DNA from: Trichocoleus desertorum ATA4-8-CV12 | GTDB taxonomy: Bacteria; Cyanobacteriota; Cyanobacteriia; FACHB-46 | NCBI GenBank assembly: GCA_019358975.1 | Contig: JAHHIL010000038.1 | Coordinates: 1-53,466, forward strand | Length of the DNA: 53,466 bases | Direction of reading: 5' to 3' | Shown: one piece after another, positions 27,834 through 36,179 of the stretch | How positions within the stretch are numbered: position 1 is the first letter of the stretch | Layout: the number at the start of each line of letters is the position of its first letter | Translations under genes and position numbers: made by a program | The notes under the pieces: model-generated | Database searches by the model: none | What the model saw: the letters and a program-made list of their open reading frames with translations, nothing else | What the model was told of the DNA's origin: nothing

Positions 27834-28916
27834 TTAGTAAATAGCTTGGTCAATCACCTGATCAACTTGCTCAAAGAACGCCTCTTCCGAAAATTTGCTC
27901 ATCGCGTGTTGGCGGATGTTACTGTAATCCCAAGTCATATCCGAGGCTTCGCATAAAGCTGTTTGTAGCGCTTCTGGGGTTTGGCGATTGAAAAAGACAC
28001 CCGTTTTTCCTGGCACCTGCGTATCTAGCACTCCCCCAGCTCCATAAGAAATCACGGGAGTGCCGCTAGCATTGGCTTCTACAGGCACTAACCCATAATC
28101 TTCCAGGGCTGCTACCACCACTGAGCGAGCCTGAGCCATCAGTTGAGTCCGTTTAGTGTCACTGACATGACCAAGAAACCGGATGTTACCCAAAGCTTGG
28201 GCCTCTAGGCGCGATCGCTCTGGTCCATCGCCTGTAATCAACAGAGGCCATCCCAGCCAGTTAAATGCCTCAATGATCACATCCAGACGCTTATAGCTAA
28301 TTAGCCGAGCCGATGCTAAGTAAAAGTCTTCTTTTTGGTCTGCGAACAAAAACTTACTGCTGTCAATCGGATAGTTAATCACCATCGCGGGCTTGCCATA
28401 AGTCTGCTGAATGCGCTTCGCCACCACACTAGAATTGGCAATATAAAGATCAGGCTCCTGAGCATATTGCAAATCTAAATTGCGCATCATGCGGAAAACG
28501 CTTTCTAGCAGTGGGTAGAATCTGGAATATGTACCGTACTCCCGTAAATAGGTCTGGGTATCCCACAGAAAACGAGTCACATTGTGACAAAAACAAATAT
28601 GGCGTGCACCTGGACCTTTTCTTACCGCTTTCGCAAAACTAGTGCTGCTGCTAATAATCAGGTCATAGTCTCGCAAGTCCAACGCTCGAAAAGCTGAAAA
28701 GTAGAACGGAGCTAATAGCCGAAAGTACTTGCTTGCCCCTGGAATCCGCTGAAGTAAAGTTGTGTTGACGGAACGATCTCCTAAGTCAATTGTTCGTTTA
28801 GGATCGTAGAGTGAGGTAAAGATATCGGCCTTAGGATATCGCTTACAAAGCAATTCAAAGACTCGTTCTGCGCCACCTTTTTGCGTCAAGTAGTCATGAA
28901 CTAAAGCAACTTTCAT
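27834..28916 (-). CDS. Glycosyltransferase family 4 (WbaZ-like mannosyltransferase)
   Basis: First gene of the minus-strand polysaccharide cluster. MKVALVHDYLTQKGGAERVF, then ADIFTSLYDP, HICFCHNVTRFLWD and YIANSSVVAKRIQQTYGK are the characteristic blocks of WbaZ-type GT4 mannosyltransferases. Further on, SARLISYKRLDVIIEAF and EDYGLVPVEANASGTPVI (E-x7-E) complete the donor domain. The length, 360 residues, is typical. A mannosyl specificity is a family-level inference; it would agree with the mannose-6-phosphate-isomerase-like cupin at 30347. The promoter for the cluster should lie just above 28916. Confidence 0.87.
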   Translation of the reverse strand: MKVALVHDYLTQKGGAERVFELLCKRYPKADIFTSLYDPKRTIDLGDRSVNTTLLQRIPGASKYFRLLAPFYFSAFRALDLRDYDLIISSSTSFAKAVRKGPGARHICFCHNVTRFLWDTQTYLREYGTYSRFYPLLESVFRMMRNLDLQYAQEPDLYIANSSVVAKRIQQTYGKPAMVINYPIDSSKFLFADQKEDFYLASARLISYKRLDVIIEAFNWLGWPLLITGDGPERSRLEAQALGNIRFLGHVSDTKRTQLMAQARSVVVAALEDYGLVPVEANASGTPVISYGAGGVLDTQVPGKTGVFFNRQTPEALQTALCEASDMTWDYSNIRQHAMSKFSEEAFFEQVDQVIDQAIY

Positions 28917-29028
28917 GGCTAACCAAGAATTGGGAATTACAGTTTTACCTGGAAGCCAGCCTTCAAACTAGACCAGTTTTCACTTCTTAATGTTCCGCTG
29001 ATCTAAGGCTAGTAAAAACAGTCCAAGG

Positions 29029-29262
29029 CTATAGCGAGATGGGGATTTTCTCACTCTTTAGCGAGATTTTTGTTACTTGTAGCAAATGCTGCCAAATCCA
29101 ATCTGGACCTTTGGCAACACACTGAGGGCAGAGATCGCCACAGGTATTACCGCCTTCATTACAAACAATAATTCTAGCTTCTTGTAACTCAAACTCTTGA
29201 TCGCACAATAGGCAAGACTGGTCGGTTAAGGAAGCGTTGTTACACTCAATTTGTAATTGCAT
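29029..29262 (-). CDS. Small zinc-ribbon hypothetical protein (77 aa)
   Basis: The start at 29262 is fixed by AAGGAGG seven bases upstream; a longer frame from 29370 lacks support. The protein begins MQLQIECNNASL and contains cysteine pairs CLLCDQEF and CGDLCPQC, plus another Cys in IIVCNEGGNTC, enough for a zinc ribbon. A PDWIWQHLLQ block and a basic tail follow. I recall similar small conserved cyanobacterial proteins without known function. It lies 113 bp upstream of the polysaccharide cluster on the same strand and could share its transcript. Confidence 0.7.
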   Translation of the reverse strand: MQLQIECNNASLTDQSCLLCDQEFELQEARIIVCNEGGNTCGDLCPQCVAKGPDWIWQHLLQVTKISLKSEKIPISL

Positions 29263-30346
29263 AAACAATCCTCCTTGGCACTGGTAAATCTGGGATTGAG
29301 AACTCATCTGAGACATGAGTTGATGGATGATCAATAGGTTCAGTTGAAATCCCTTTCTTGGGGGTAGCAAAAATTACAAAGATTGCAAAATGTTCCTAGG
29401 TCAAGCTTTTCCTGAGTAAGACAAAAATTTCGTACCAAACCTATTAATAGAGCTTGAAAGTTAACTAAGGGTTATTGCGTTGGTGGAGTTAAAAGCTGAG
29501 TAAATCAGGTTTTGGGTTCCATTTAGAGATATACCTCCTTGCTCAATCACCTCAATAATTAAAAACTGATCGACCTGCTGATGTAAGAGAGGGTTGAGCA
29601 ACTTTCTAGCATTGGATTCAGTTGAGCTCTAGTGGTTTGGATGGGCTCACTGGATACTCTGCCATGCATAAAAGGGAACAACATTTGTACGGTCAACGGT
29701 AGATGGCTAGGGGACTAAGTATAAAGCCATACAGCTGGCACGTACCCTGATTTGCTGCTGATGAGCGCAGCTTCTACGAACGATACGGATTTTTTTAATG
29801 GGTCATCATCACTCTATGGAGTGATTTTTCTTTGAAGGAATAAATCTATCCAAAGGAGGAGGGCAAGTTCCTTGAGTGAAAAATTAGCAAAGTTGAGGGC
29901 GATCGCAACTTTTCTGGCGGTGGCAACGTCTAACTAGCTCAGTGCCTAGGCACATTTCTGAAAGTGCTTAACTAGTCAGGATTGCAGCGGTCAGCCTTAT
30001 TGGCGTCTGAACCACAGGGATGGATGAGGTTGTATCCCGAAGGAGGGCTAGAGGAGAGTAAATGAGGAGAGCAATTACTGAAGTGAAACAATTGTCGAGC
30101 TGAGGGTTATGGTTTTCGGCCTTTCACCCTGATTTTTTAAGGATTTGGTTTTGGGTTGTGTATTTTGGTGCAAGCCTCCCTGCTTAAAGGTGAGCAAACG
30201 ATCTTTATGCGGTATTAGGGGTGACACCCTGCATCTGACATTTGCTATGGTGGCCTCAAGATCAAGATAAGGTTTGCAATGCCCTGCGATCGCTGGCTCA
30301 AGTTTTCTAGATTGCCGTTTTGAAGTAATTCCTGGGAGGAAGAAAT
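29263..30346. other. Long intergenic region with a hairpin and no certain gene
   Basis: About 1.08 kb without a confident gene. It holds a hairpin followed by T residues at 29808-29829, and a short GCTGC/GCAGC stem near 29751. A minus-strand frame at 29461-29628 has protein-like composition (LLNPLLHQQVDQFLIIEVI) but no ATG, perhaps a gene remnant. A 13-codon plus-strand ORF at 30062-30103 (MRRAITEVKQLSS) follows a GAGGAG ribosome-binding site. The region could encode small RNAs; nothing matches an RNA family I can name. Confidence 0.45.
29808..29829 (+). terminator. Hairpin plus T tract, possible terminator of a small transcript
   Basis: ATCACTC and GAGTGAT form a 7-bp stem around a TATG loop, directly followed by TTTTTC. 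This has the shape of an intrinsic terminator on the plus strand. No protein gene lies upstream on that strand within the gap, so if it works, it ends a non-coding transcript. Confidence 0.45.
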
Positions 30347-30790
30347 TTGGCTAAGCCTCAAAAAATGATTCAAGTAAGCTCGCATTCTTCAGCGATGGCA
30401 ACCTCCAACCCTGCACCGACTACTGTTGCCACCACCGAATTACGCCCCTGGGGATCATTCACCGTTCTTGAAGAAGGTAGAGGCTACAAGATTAAGCGCA
30501 TTGAAGTTAAACCAGGTCATCGCCTCAGTTTGCAAATGCATCACCACCGCAGCGAACATTGGATTGTGCTTTCTGGCACAGCGCGAGTGTTTTGCGATGG
30601 ACAAGAATTAACCCTTTACAACAACCAATCTACTTATGTCCCTCAATGCACCCAACATCGGCTAGAAAATCCCGGCGTGATTCTGCTGGTTTTGATTGAA
30701 GTGCAAAACGGTGATTACTTAGGAGAAGACGACATTGTGCGGTTCCAAGATGACTACAATCGTCAGCCCAGTTTGGCAGTTACTCCTTAG
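30347..30790 (+). CDS. Mannose-6-phosphate isomerase-like cupin (type II C-terminal domain)
   Basis: Stand-alone cupin of ~147 residues resembling the isomerase domain of bifunctional ManC/type II phosphomannose isomerases. It would interconvert fructose-6-P and mannose-6-P for GDP-mannose supply. Key blocks are RPWGSFTVLEEGRGYKIKRI, PGHRLSLQMHHHRSEHWIVL (metal-binding His cluster), GTARVF, and QHRLENPG with EVQNGDYLGEDDIVRFQDDY. No nucleotidyltransferase domain is attached. The TTG start at 30347 is supported by GGAGG about nine bases upstream; an ATG at 30365 is the alternative. It probably serves the polysaccharide cluster next door. Confidence 0.87.
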   Translation: MAKPQKMIQVSSHSSAMATSNPAPTTVATTELRPWGSFTVLEEGRGYKIKRIEVKPGHRLSLQMHHHRSEHWIVLSGTARVFCDGQELTLYNNQSTYVPQCTQHRLENPGVILLVLIEVQNGDYLGEDDIVRFQDDYNRQPSLAVTP

Positions 30791-30899
30791 CATTTTGAGG
30801 TCAGGTTAAATTTCCCAGATCCGAGCAATGACTTGTGTAAGATGACAATAAGATTTCTGATCTGACACAGACTCTCTGGCTGGGAAGCACGCTCAATCA

Positions 30900-32450
30900 A
30901 TGCCTCACTCCTCACCCATTCATCCGGATCTTATTTTAGACAAGCGGTACAAAATTGTTCGCATGTTGGGCCAAGGAGGCTTTGGGCGGGTATATTTGGC
31001 CGAAAACCTCAACCGCTTTCATGAATATTGCGTGTTGAAGGAATTTGCTCCCCAAGTCAAAGGGACGGCAGTTTTGCAAAAGGCGGCTGAGCTATTTCAG
31101 CGAGAAGCTGGGGTGCTCTACCAACTTCACCATCCCCAAATCCCAGAATTTCGAGAACTCATTCAGACCCATCTAAATGGAGAAGATTATCTTTTCCTGG
31201 TTCAGCAATATATTGAAGGCCCTACATACTGGGAACTGCTAGAGCAAGGACAGAAATTTAGCGAAACGGATGCCCTCGCTCTTTTGCTCGATTTGTTGCC
31301 TGTGCTGGAGTATATTCACGCTCAAGGTGTGATTCATCGTGATATTTCCCCAGACAACTTAATTCAGCAACGGTTTACAGGTCAACCAGTTCTGATTGAT
31401 TTTGGGGGTGTGAAACAGGTAGCGGCAACCGCAGTGCGCCAGTTGACTCAACAAGCCATCTCCACTCAGTTAGAGAAACAAGGCTACACCCCACTTGAGC
31501 AGAGATACGGCAAAGCTTCCCCAGCCAGTGATTTGTACGCTTTAGCTGTAACTGTTTTGGTATTGCTCACAGGCAAGAATCCCACTGAGTTGTATGATTC
31601 TCATCAGCGGACTTGGTGCTGGCAGCAAACTCTCAAGCTGAATCCTCGATTTGCTGCTGTATTAGAAAAGATGTTGGCGGAGCGAGAGAGCGATCGCTAT
31701 GCCTCTACCCAGGAAGTCAAACAAGCCTTAAAACCTCTCGTTCAACCGCAAGCCCAGACTTCTCAAGTACAAACTTTGGCGGTGGCACGAGCAGCCCCCC
31801 CAGCCCAGCGAGTTAGACCAGCCAAGGCAAAAGCTCAGGGTTCTGCTCAGGTGTCTCCTCAAGCCTCTGCTCAGAGTTCTGCTCATTCTGGGGTGAAAAC
31901 TTGGGTCGTAGCTCCGATCGCCCGTCCACCGATCGCGCCGCCAGCCCCCCAACCACCAACCCCTGCGGCCCCTGTCCCTGTGGCTCCGACACCGAGTCCC
32001 GCTAAACCTCGCGGTCCGTCATTCTTCAGCTTTATCGGTAACCTGGTTTCCTGGCTGGTGATTAAGCCTGTCTATTATTTATTACTCAAACCCCTGTGGT
32101 ACATCGTCAAAAAGTTGCTGATATTGGGAATAACCATTTTAGTCATCGTGGGAGTGAGTTATTGGTTTGGCCCTGCTTTGCTGGCTTGGCTAAAAGGTGC
32201 TGTGGTCCCCACCCCCCAAACCGCAGACTCCGGTTGCCAAGAGCAAGTGCTGAAACGGTATGAAGCTCTTAACTTTCCGACGGGAGCTTTCTACCCGCAA
32301 GTAAATGAGAAATTTTATGCTCAGCATCCAGAACTCAAAGGACGCACCTTAACTAGCAAGCCAGAAGACGCGCCCTTACGACAGGATTGGTGCCGAGTTG
32401 CTGATGAAGTTTTAGACCAAGCAGAACAATCTCAACAGAAGTTGAATTAA
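30900..32450 (+). CDS. Membrane-anchored serine/threonine protein kinase
   Basis: Hanks-type kinase of the cyanobacterial kind. The glycine loop GQGGFGRV lies at residues 24-31, the catalytic Lys at 47 (CVLKEF), HRDISPDN near 145 (catalytic Asp) and DFGGVKQ near 167. The family-typical GYTPLEQRYG follows the activation loop. From about 275 the chain is Gln/Ala/Pro-rich and probably disordered. A single membrane helix (LLILGITILVIVGVSYWF) precedes a short C-terminal domain with cysteines (SGCQEQVLKRYEALNFP) that is presumably periplasmic. Target proteins are unknown. It converges with the pentapeptide-repeat gene at 32542. Confidence 0.92.
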   Translation: MPHSSPIHPDLILDKRYKIVRMLGQGGFGRVYLAENLNRFHEYCVLKEFAPQVKGTAVLQKAAELFQREAGVLYQLHHPQIPEFRELIQTHLNGEDYLFLVQQYIEGPTYWELLEQGQKFSETDALALLLDLLPVLEYIHAQGVIHRDISPDNLIQQRFTGQPVLIDFGGVKQVAATAVRQLTQQAISTQLEKQGYTPLEQRYGKASPASDLYALAVTVLVLLTGKNPTELYDSHQRTWCWQQTLKLNPRFAAVLEKMLAERESDRYASTQEVKQALKPLVQPQAQTSQVQTLAVARAAPPAQRVRPAKAKAQGSAQVSPQASAQSSAHSGVKTWVVAPIARPPIAPPAPQPPTPAAPVPVAPTPSPAKPRGPSFFSFIGNLVSWLVIKPVYYLLLKPLWYIVKKLLILGITILVIVGVSYWFGPALLAWLKGAVVPTPQTADSGCQEQVLKRYEALNFPTGAFYPQVNEKFYAQHPELKGRTLTSKPEDAPLRQDWCRVADEVLDQAEQSQQKLN

Positions 32451-32541
32451 TTGGGAGATGTGGGGGCGATCGCGATCACCAGCCCTGTCCCAACTCAGCT
32501 CATCCCTATTTAAAAGATCGCTTGTTTAACTAATCACTTGT

Positions 32542-33102
32542 TTAACTGATCAGTGTACTGTCCCCACTTTCGAGAACCGTACCTTCTAACTTGACATCTT
32601 CTAGCTTGGCTCCTGCCAAATTGACATCCTCTAAGTTTGCTCCCTCTAAATTGGCTTGCTTTAATTCAGCGTGGCTGAGATTGGCTGCATGTAGATCCGC
32701 TACCTCTAAGTCGGCTGCGGTTAAATTTGCTGCTTCCAAATCCGCCTCACTGAGGTCTGCCTGACTGAGATCTGCTCCTGCTAGGTTAGCCGCTTTCAGA
32801 TCGGCTTGATTCAAAATAGCGTCGTCGAGAATAGCTCCCTCTAAAATTGCTGCATCGAGCACAGCATCACTTAAATCTGCTCCGCTGAGGTCAGCTTGGG
32901 TTAAGTCTGCCCCCTTGAGAACGGCTCCACTCAAGGTCGCTTGGCTGAGGTTCGCGCGCCGCAAGTTGGCTCCATCCAGCATGGCTCCATGCAGAATAGC
33001 TCCACTCAAATTAATTGCTTCTAGTACAGCTCCCCTCAGGTCAATGATGCTAAAGTCTCGCTCTCCGGCGGCATATCGCTGGATCAATTCTTCCGTATTC
33101 AT
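32542..33102 (-). CDS. Pentapeptide-repeat protein (186 aa)
   Basis: After ~24 residues (MNTEELIQRYAAGERDFSII) the chain is almost wholly A(D/N)LXX pentapeptide repeats to residue ~175, about 30 units, folding as a right-handed quadrilateral beta helix. There is no signal peptide. Its function is unknown; some pentapeptide proteins mimic DNA, most cyanobacterial ones are uncharacterised. A GGGAG about ten bases upstream supports the ATG. The repeats create local DNA repeats that may promote recombination. Confidence 0.88.
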   Translation of the reverse strand: MNTEELIQRYAAGERDFSIIDLRGAVLEAINLSGAILHGAMLDGANLRRANLSQATLSGAVLKGADLTQADLSGADLSDAVLDAAILEGAILDDAILNQADLKAANLAGADLSQADLSEADLEAANLTAADLEVADLHAANLSHAELKQANLEGANLEDVNLAGAKLEDVKLEGTVLESGDSTLIS

Positions 33103-33555
33103 TTATTATGGCTCCCTTTTCCTAAGGCAAAGGATGAAGTTACTGGCTAGCGTCTGTCTGTACTAGCCCGACGATATTCAAACCGTATGTGAACCTAAAT
33201 AGCCCAACGCCTGTCTAGAGGCACACCTTGCCAACGAGAGGATCGCATCTCCATAACCTCTCCATAACTGCATCCCAGGCCGTAACAGCAAGACTTTGTC
33301 TCCTTAGACACTTGCAAGCTTCACTGTGCCAGTTGTCAGGGTGGAATATGGCATCCTCCCCAAAGCGCTGTTAATGCACTAACCTGGTTCAAGCGATTTC
33401 GCGGACGGGCGATCGCTCGAATTAGACAAGCTATGCAGGGAACTACCGCACTGATTCAGACAACATTCTCAGGAGAGATGACAAGGTACATTGTTTTTGA
33501 CGATGCTAGTCGTGCTCCAATATATCGATGTAGTTTGTCCTAGTAGGAGTTCTCC
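33103..33555. other. Intergenic region between divergent pentapeptide-repeat genes
   Basis: About 450 bp between two divergently transcribed genes, so it should hold both promoters. A plus-strand frame open from about 33287 to 33543 has some protein-like stretches (LTWFKRFRGRAIARIRQAM) but no good start codon, and is not called. No RNA gene or clear operator is seen. Confidence 0.45.
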
Positions 33556-34833
33556 ATGACAGAAACAGAGAACGAATTCCTCAGTCTGCTAGAACAAGGA
33601 GCAGAATCTTGGAATGGTTGGAGAGAGAAAAACCCTACTATTCAACCAGATCTCAGCAGAGCTTATCTGTTTGAGGCCAACCTGGCAGGGGTAAACCTTA
33701 GAGGTGTTAGTTTGAGTCGGGCTTGCTTGATTGGAGCCAACCTAGAAGGAGCCAACCTAGAGGGTGCAGATCTAGAAGGCGCTTATGCCAGCGGGGCGAA
33801 TTTTAGCAAAGCTAATCTGACTCAAGCGAACTTAGAAGGTGCAGATCTCAGTCAAGCGAATTTAACCCAGGCGAATTTGGCTCAGGCGATCGCTACATCG
33901 GCCAATTTCAATGCTACGGAATTGACGGGGGCTTGTATCGAAGCTTGGCAGATTAATAGTGCGACTCAAATAGAAAACATCACCTGCAAGCATGTTTACT
34001 TGCAAGGGAACCAACAGCAGCGCCAACCCGCTAAAGGAAAATTTAAACTGGGTGAGTTCAAGCAACTAGTGCAAGTCGCTTCCCCCGGCGTTCGTTCGGG
34101 GCAGGGAGTTCCGTCTTCCACGGCGGCGATCGCCTTAGGTAGTTCAGCTGCTGTAGCCACTCTGACTCCTGTAGAGCGTCTCCACGCTAACTCAGCGGAG
34201 GCGAACCAATCGATTCCTGCTTTCACCCCGCTACGGGAGCGCAGTTGGCGATTGATTGCGGGGGGTGTATTGATGGGAGTGGGGATAACCGCAGTAGCGA
34301 GCACAGCTATCCTCCGCTTTACCCAGGCTGGAGCACCTACCGCTCCAACTTCTACAACTCAGCGATCGCCAGTCACCGTCGCCAGCTTGCCAGCCCTACC
34401 TTGCCAAGAGCCACTTCCCGCTGCTTTGCCTGATCGCACCCCTGACTACAAATACCAAACAGGTACACAATATTTCGGCCCTTTAGCCAATGGCGAACCT
34501 GCGGATGGTCGCGGCACAATGTCTTACAGCGGTGGCAATCGCTATGACGGTGAATATCGCAACGGCAAACGCAATGGCTGCGGCACGTTTACTTTTGCCA
34601 ATGGCAGAAGTTATGTCGGGCAGTTTCAGGATGACTGGTTTCAGGGCAAAGGCATTTGGACCTTGGAGAATGGCGATCGCTATGTCGGAGAGTTTCGCGA
34701 AAATAAATGCAATGGACGCGGTACATTCATCTTTGCGGATGGTTCATCTCAAGCTGGGACTTGGCAGAATGGTGTTTTGGTAGGCACGAACTTCTCTTGC
34801 GATCGCACGCCCCTAGAAATGCCTCGCTCTTGA
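33556..34833 (+). CDS. Pentapeptide-repeat, transmembrane, MORN-repeat fusion protein
   Basis: A 425-residue protein with three parts. Residues ~33-125 are pentapeptide repeats (ANLEGANLEGADLEGAY). A polar linker leads to one membrane helix near 233-252 (LIAGGVLMGVGITAVASTAI). Residues ~300-400 carry about four MORN repeats (GRGTMSYSGGNRYDGEYRNG, GCGTFTF, GKGIWTLENGDRYVGEF, GRGTFIF). The pentapeptide part would be cytoplasmic and the MORN part periplasmic. AGGAG six bases before the ATG confirms the start. Function unknown; MORN repeats elsewhere bind lipids or act as membrane-side scaffolds. Confidence 0.85.
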   Translation: MTETENEFLSLLEQGAESWNGWREKNPTIQPDLSRAYLFEANLAGVNLRGVSLSRACLIGANLEGANLEGADLEGAYASGANFSKANLTQANLEGADLSQANLTQANLAQAIATSANFNATELTGACIEAWQINSATQIENITCKHVYLQGNQQQRQPAKGKFKLGEFKQLVQVASPGVRSGQGVPSSTAAIALGSSAAVATLTPVERLHANSAEANQSIPAFTPLRERSWRLIAGGVLMGVGITAVASTAILRFTQAGAPTAPTSTTQRSPVTVASLPALPCQEPLPAALPDRTPDYKYQTGTQYFGPLANGEPADGRGTMSYSGGNRYDGEYRNGKRNGCGTFTFANGRSYVGQFQDDWFQGKGIWTLENGDRYVGEFRENKCNGRGTFIFADGSSQAGTWQNGVLVGTNFSCDRTPLEMPRS

Positions 34834-34911
34834 GAAGAGTACTTCCACTTCACTTCCATATCTATTAGAAAAAGGCCTTACTGTCAGCCTTTATTGTCAA
34901 GAGGAGACATC

Positions 34912-35451
34912 ATGACTCAGCAATTACCCCCTATGTTGCAATGGTTTCGTCGTTCCGTCGTTTCGCTATCTGTAGCGAGTTTAGCGGTTGTGGCTCCTCT
35001 ATCCGCTCAAGCTCAAGATGCACCACCCCCTACTCCCGCCTCAGAAGTGCTGACCTCACCCAGCCCTAGTTCCACGCCAGAACCTACCCCAGTCCCAGAA
35101 GCAACTCCTACCGCTCAGCCCACTCCTACCACCCCAGCCACCACCCCAGCCACCGCTCCAGCCACCACGACACCACCCGAATCTGAGGTCGAACCTGCGA
35201 TCGAGGAGCCCACTTCTCCCGCCGCTCCTGCTGTGGAAACATCTCCCACCGATCCCACTTCAGAGCCTGCGACTTCTCCTCAAGCCCCCTCCGAGTTTGA
35301 GTCTGCTCCCGTGGAAGAGAACGCAGCGCCAACAGAGATTCCTCCGGCTGCCCCACAAGCGGAGCCAACTCAACCAATTGAGAATTCTGATGAGAGTTCT
35401 GAAAGCACCTCAACTCCGATCAGCGATCCCAATCCTGCCGCTCTGTGGTAA
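34912..35451 (+). CDS. Exported Pro/Thr/Glu-rich low-complexity protein
   Basis: The ATG at 34912 with GAGGAG five bases upstream is the start, not the in-frame codon at 34894. A signal peptide is clear: RRS, a hydrophobic stretch (VVSLSVASLAVVAPL) and cleavage after SAQA. The mature ~145 residues consist of Pro, Thr, Ala, Ser and Glu (for example TPTTPATTPATAPATT) with no domain, likely an extended wall- or envelope-associated stalk. It precedes the L,D-transpeptidase gene by 45 bp on the same strand, so a cell-wall role is plausible. Confidence 0.75.
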   Translation: MTQQLPPMLQWFRRSVVSLSVASLAVVAPLSAQAQDAPPPTPASEVLTSPSPSSTPEPTPVPEATPTAQPTPTTPATTPATAPATTTPPESEVEPAIEEPTSPAAPAVETSPTDPTSEPATSPQAPSEFESAPVEENAAPTEIPPAAPQAEPTQPIENSDESSESTSTPISDPNPAALW

Positions 35452-35496
35452 TTCCATTCACCAGAATCTCCGTGATCGTTAGGACGAAGTATAGCC

Positions 35497-36081
35497 GTGT
35501 CTCTAAATCGTTCTTTGTGGGTTTGTTTGGGAGTCGCCATTTGCTGGAGTGCTGTGGGTACTCCGGTGGTGGCCAAAACGAGCCTTAACAGCAAAACTCC
35601 AGCTCCTATCGTAGGGCTGAAAGCTAAAGCTCTGGCTCCCTATAGTCCGGAGCTACCTCCGATTCGTCCGATTCTGCCAGATGTGACGGCTCAGGAAACT
35701 CGACTGGTGCTGAAGCTGAAGCAACGTCGTCTCTATGTCTATCAAGGCAAGCAGCTCAAAGCTAACTATCCGGTTGCAGTCGGTCGCTCAGGCTGGGAGA
35801 CGCCCACGGGTCAGTTCCGAGTCATGGGTATGGTGCAAAATCCAGGCTGGACTAACCCCTTCACCCGCAAAGTGATGCCTCCGGGGGCTGACAATCCTTT
35901 AGGCGATCGCTGGATTGCCTTTTGGACAGATGGCCGTAACTCGATTGGGTTTCATGGCACCCCTGATCGCGACTCTGTAGGTCAGGCGGCTTCACATGGC
36001 TGTGTGCGGATGTTAAATGAGGACATTCGCGAATTGTATGAGATCGCGGTACTAGGGACTCCCGTGACGGTGGAGCTTTAG
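35497..36081 (+). CDS. L,D-transpeptidase (YkuD domain)
   Basis: Exported peptidoglycan cross-linking enzyme of 194 residues. A signal sequence (SLWVCLGVAICWSAVGTPVV) precedes the YkuD domain at about 65-194: RLVLKLKQRRLYVYQGKQ, PTGQFRVMG, IGFHGTPD and the catalytic SHGCVRM with its Cys nucleophile, followed by TPVTVEL. All motif residues are present, so it should be active. The start is a GTG with a weak AGGA about ten bases upstream. It is probably co-transcribed with the Pro/Thr-rich exported protein before it. Confidence 0.92.
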   Translation: MSLNRSLWVCLGVAICWSAVGTPVVAKTSLNSKTPAPIVGLKAKALAPYSPELPPIRPILPDVTAQETRLVLKLKQRRLYVYQGKQLKANYPVAVGRSGWETPTGQFRVMGMVQNPGWTNPFTRKVMPPGADNPLGDRWIAFWTDGRNSIGFHGTPDRDSVGQAASHGCVRMLNEDIRELYEIAVLGTPVTVEL

Positions 36082-36179
36082 GGGAAGTGGAGTTGAGGGG
36101 CGATCGCGACGGGAAATTCTGGATCTCACAATGCCTGGGATAGACTTGAAAGGTGACATCACTTCACCTTAGGGTTTTC

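Noticed and set aside
29461-29628. Protein-like minus-strand frame
   Set aside because: No ATG or ribosome-binding site, closed by a stop upstream; kept only as a possible remnant in the description of the gap.
32542-34000. CRISPR-like repetition in the pentapeptide genes
   Set aside because: The periodicity is 15 bp and coding (A-D/N-L-x-x), with no constant repeats separated by unique spacers. No CRISPR array was seen anywhere in the window.
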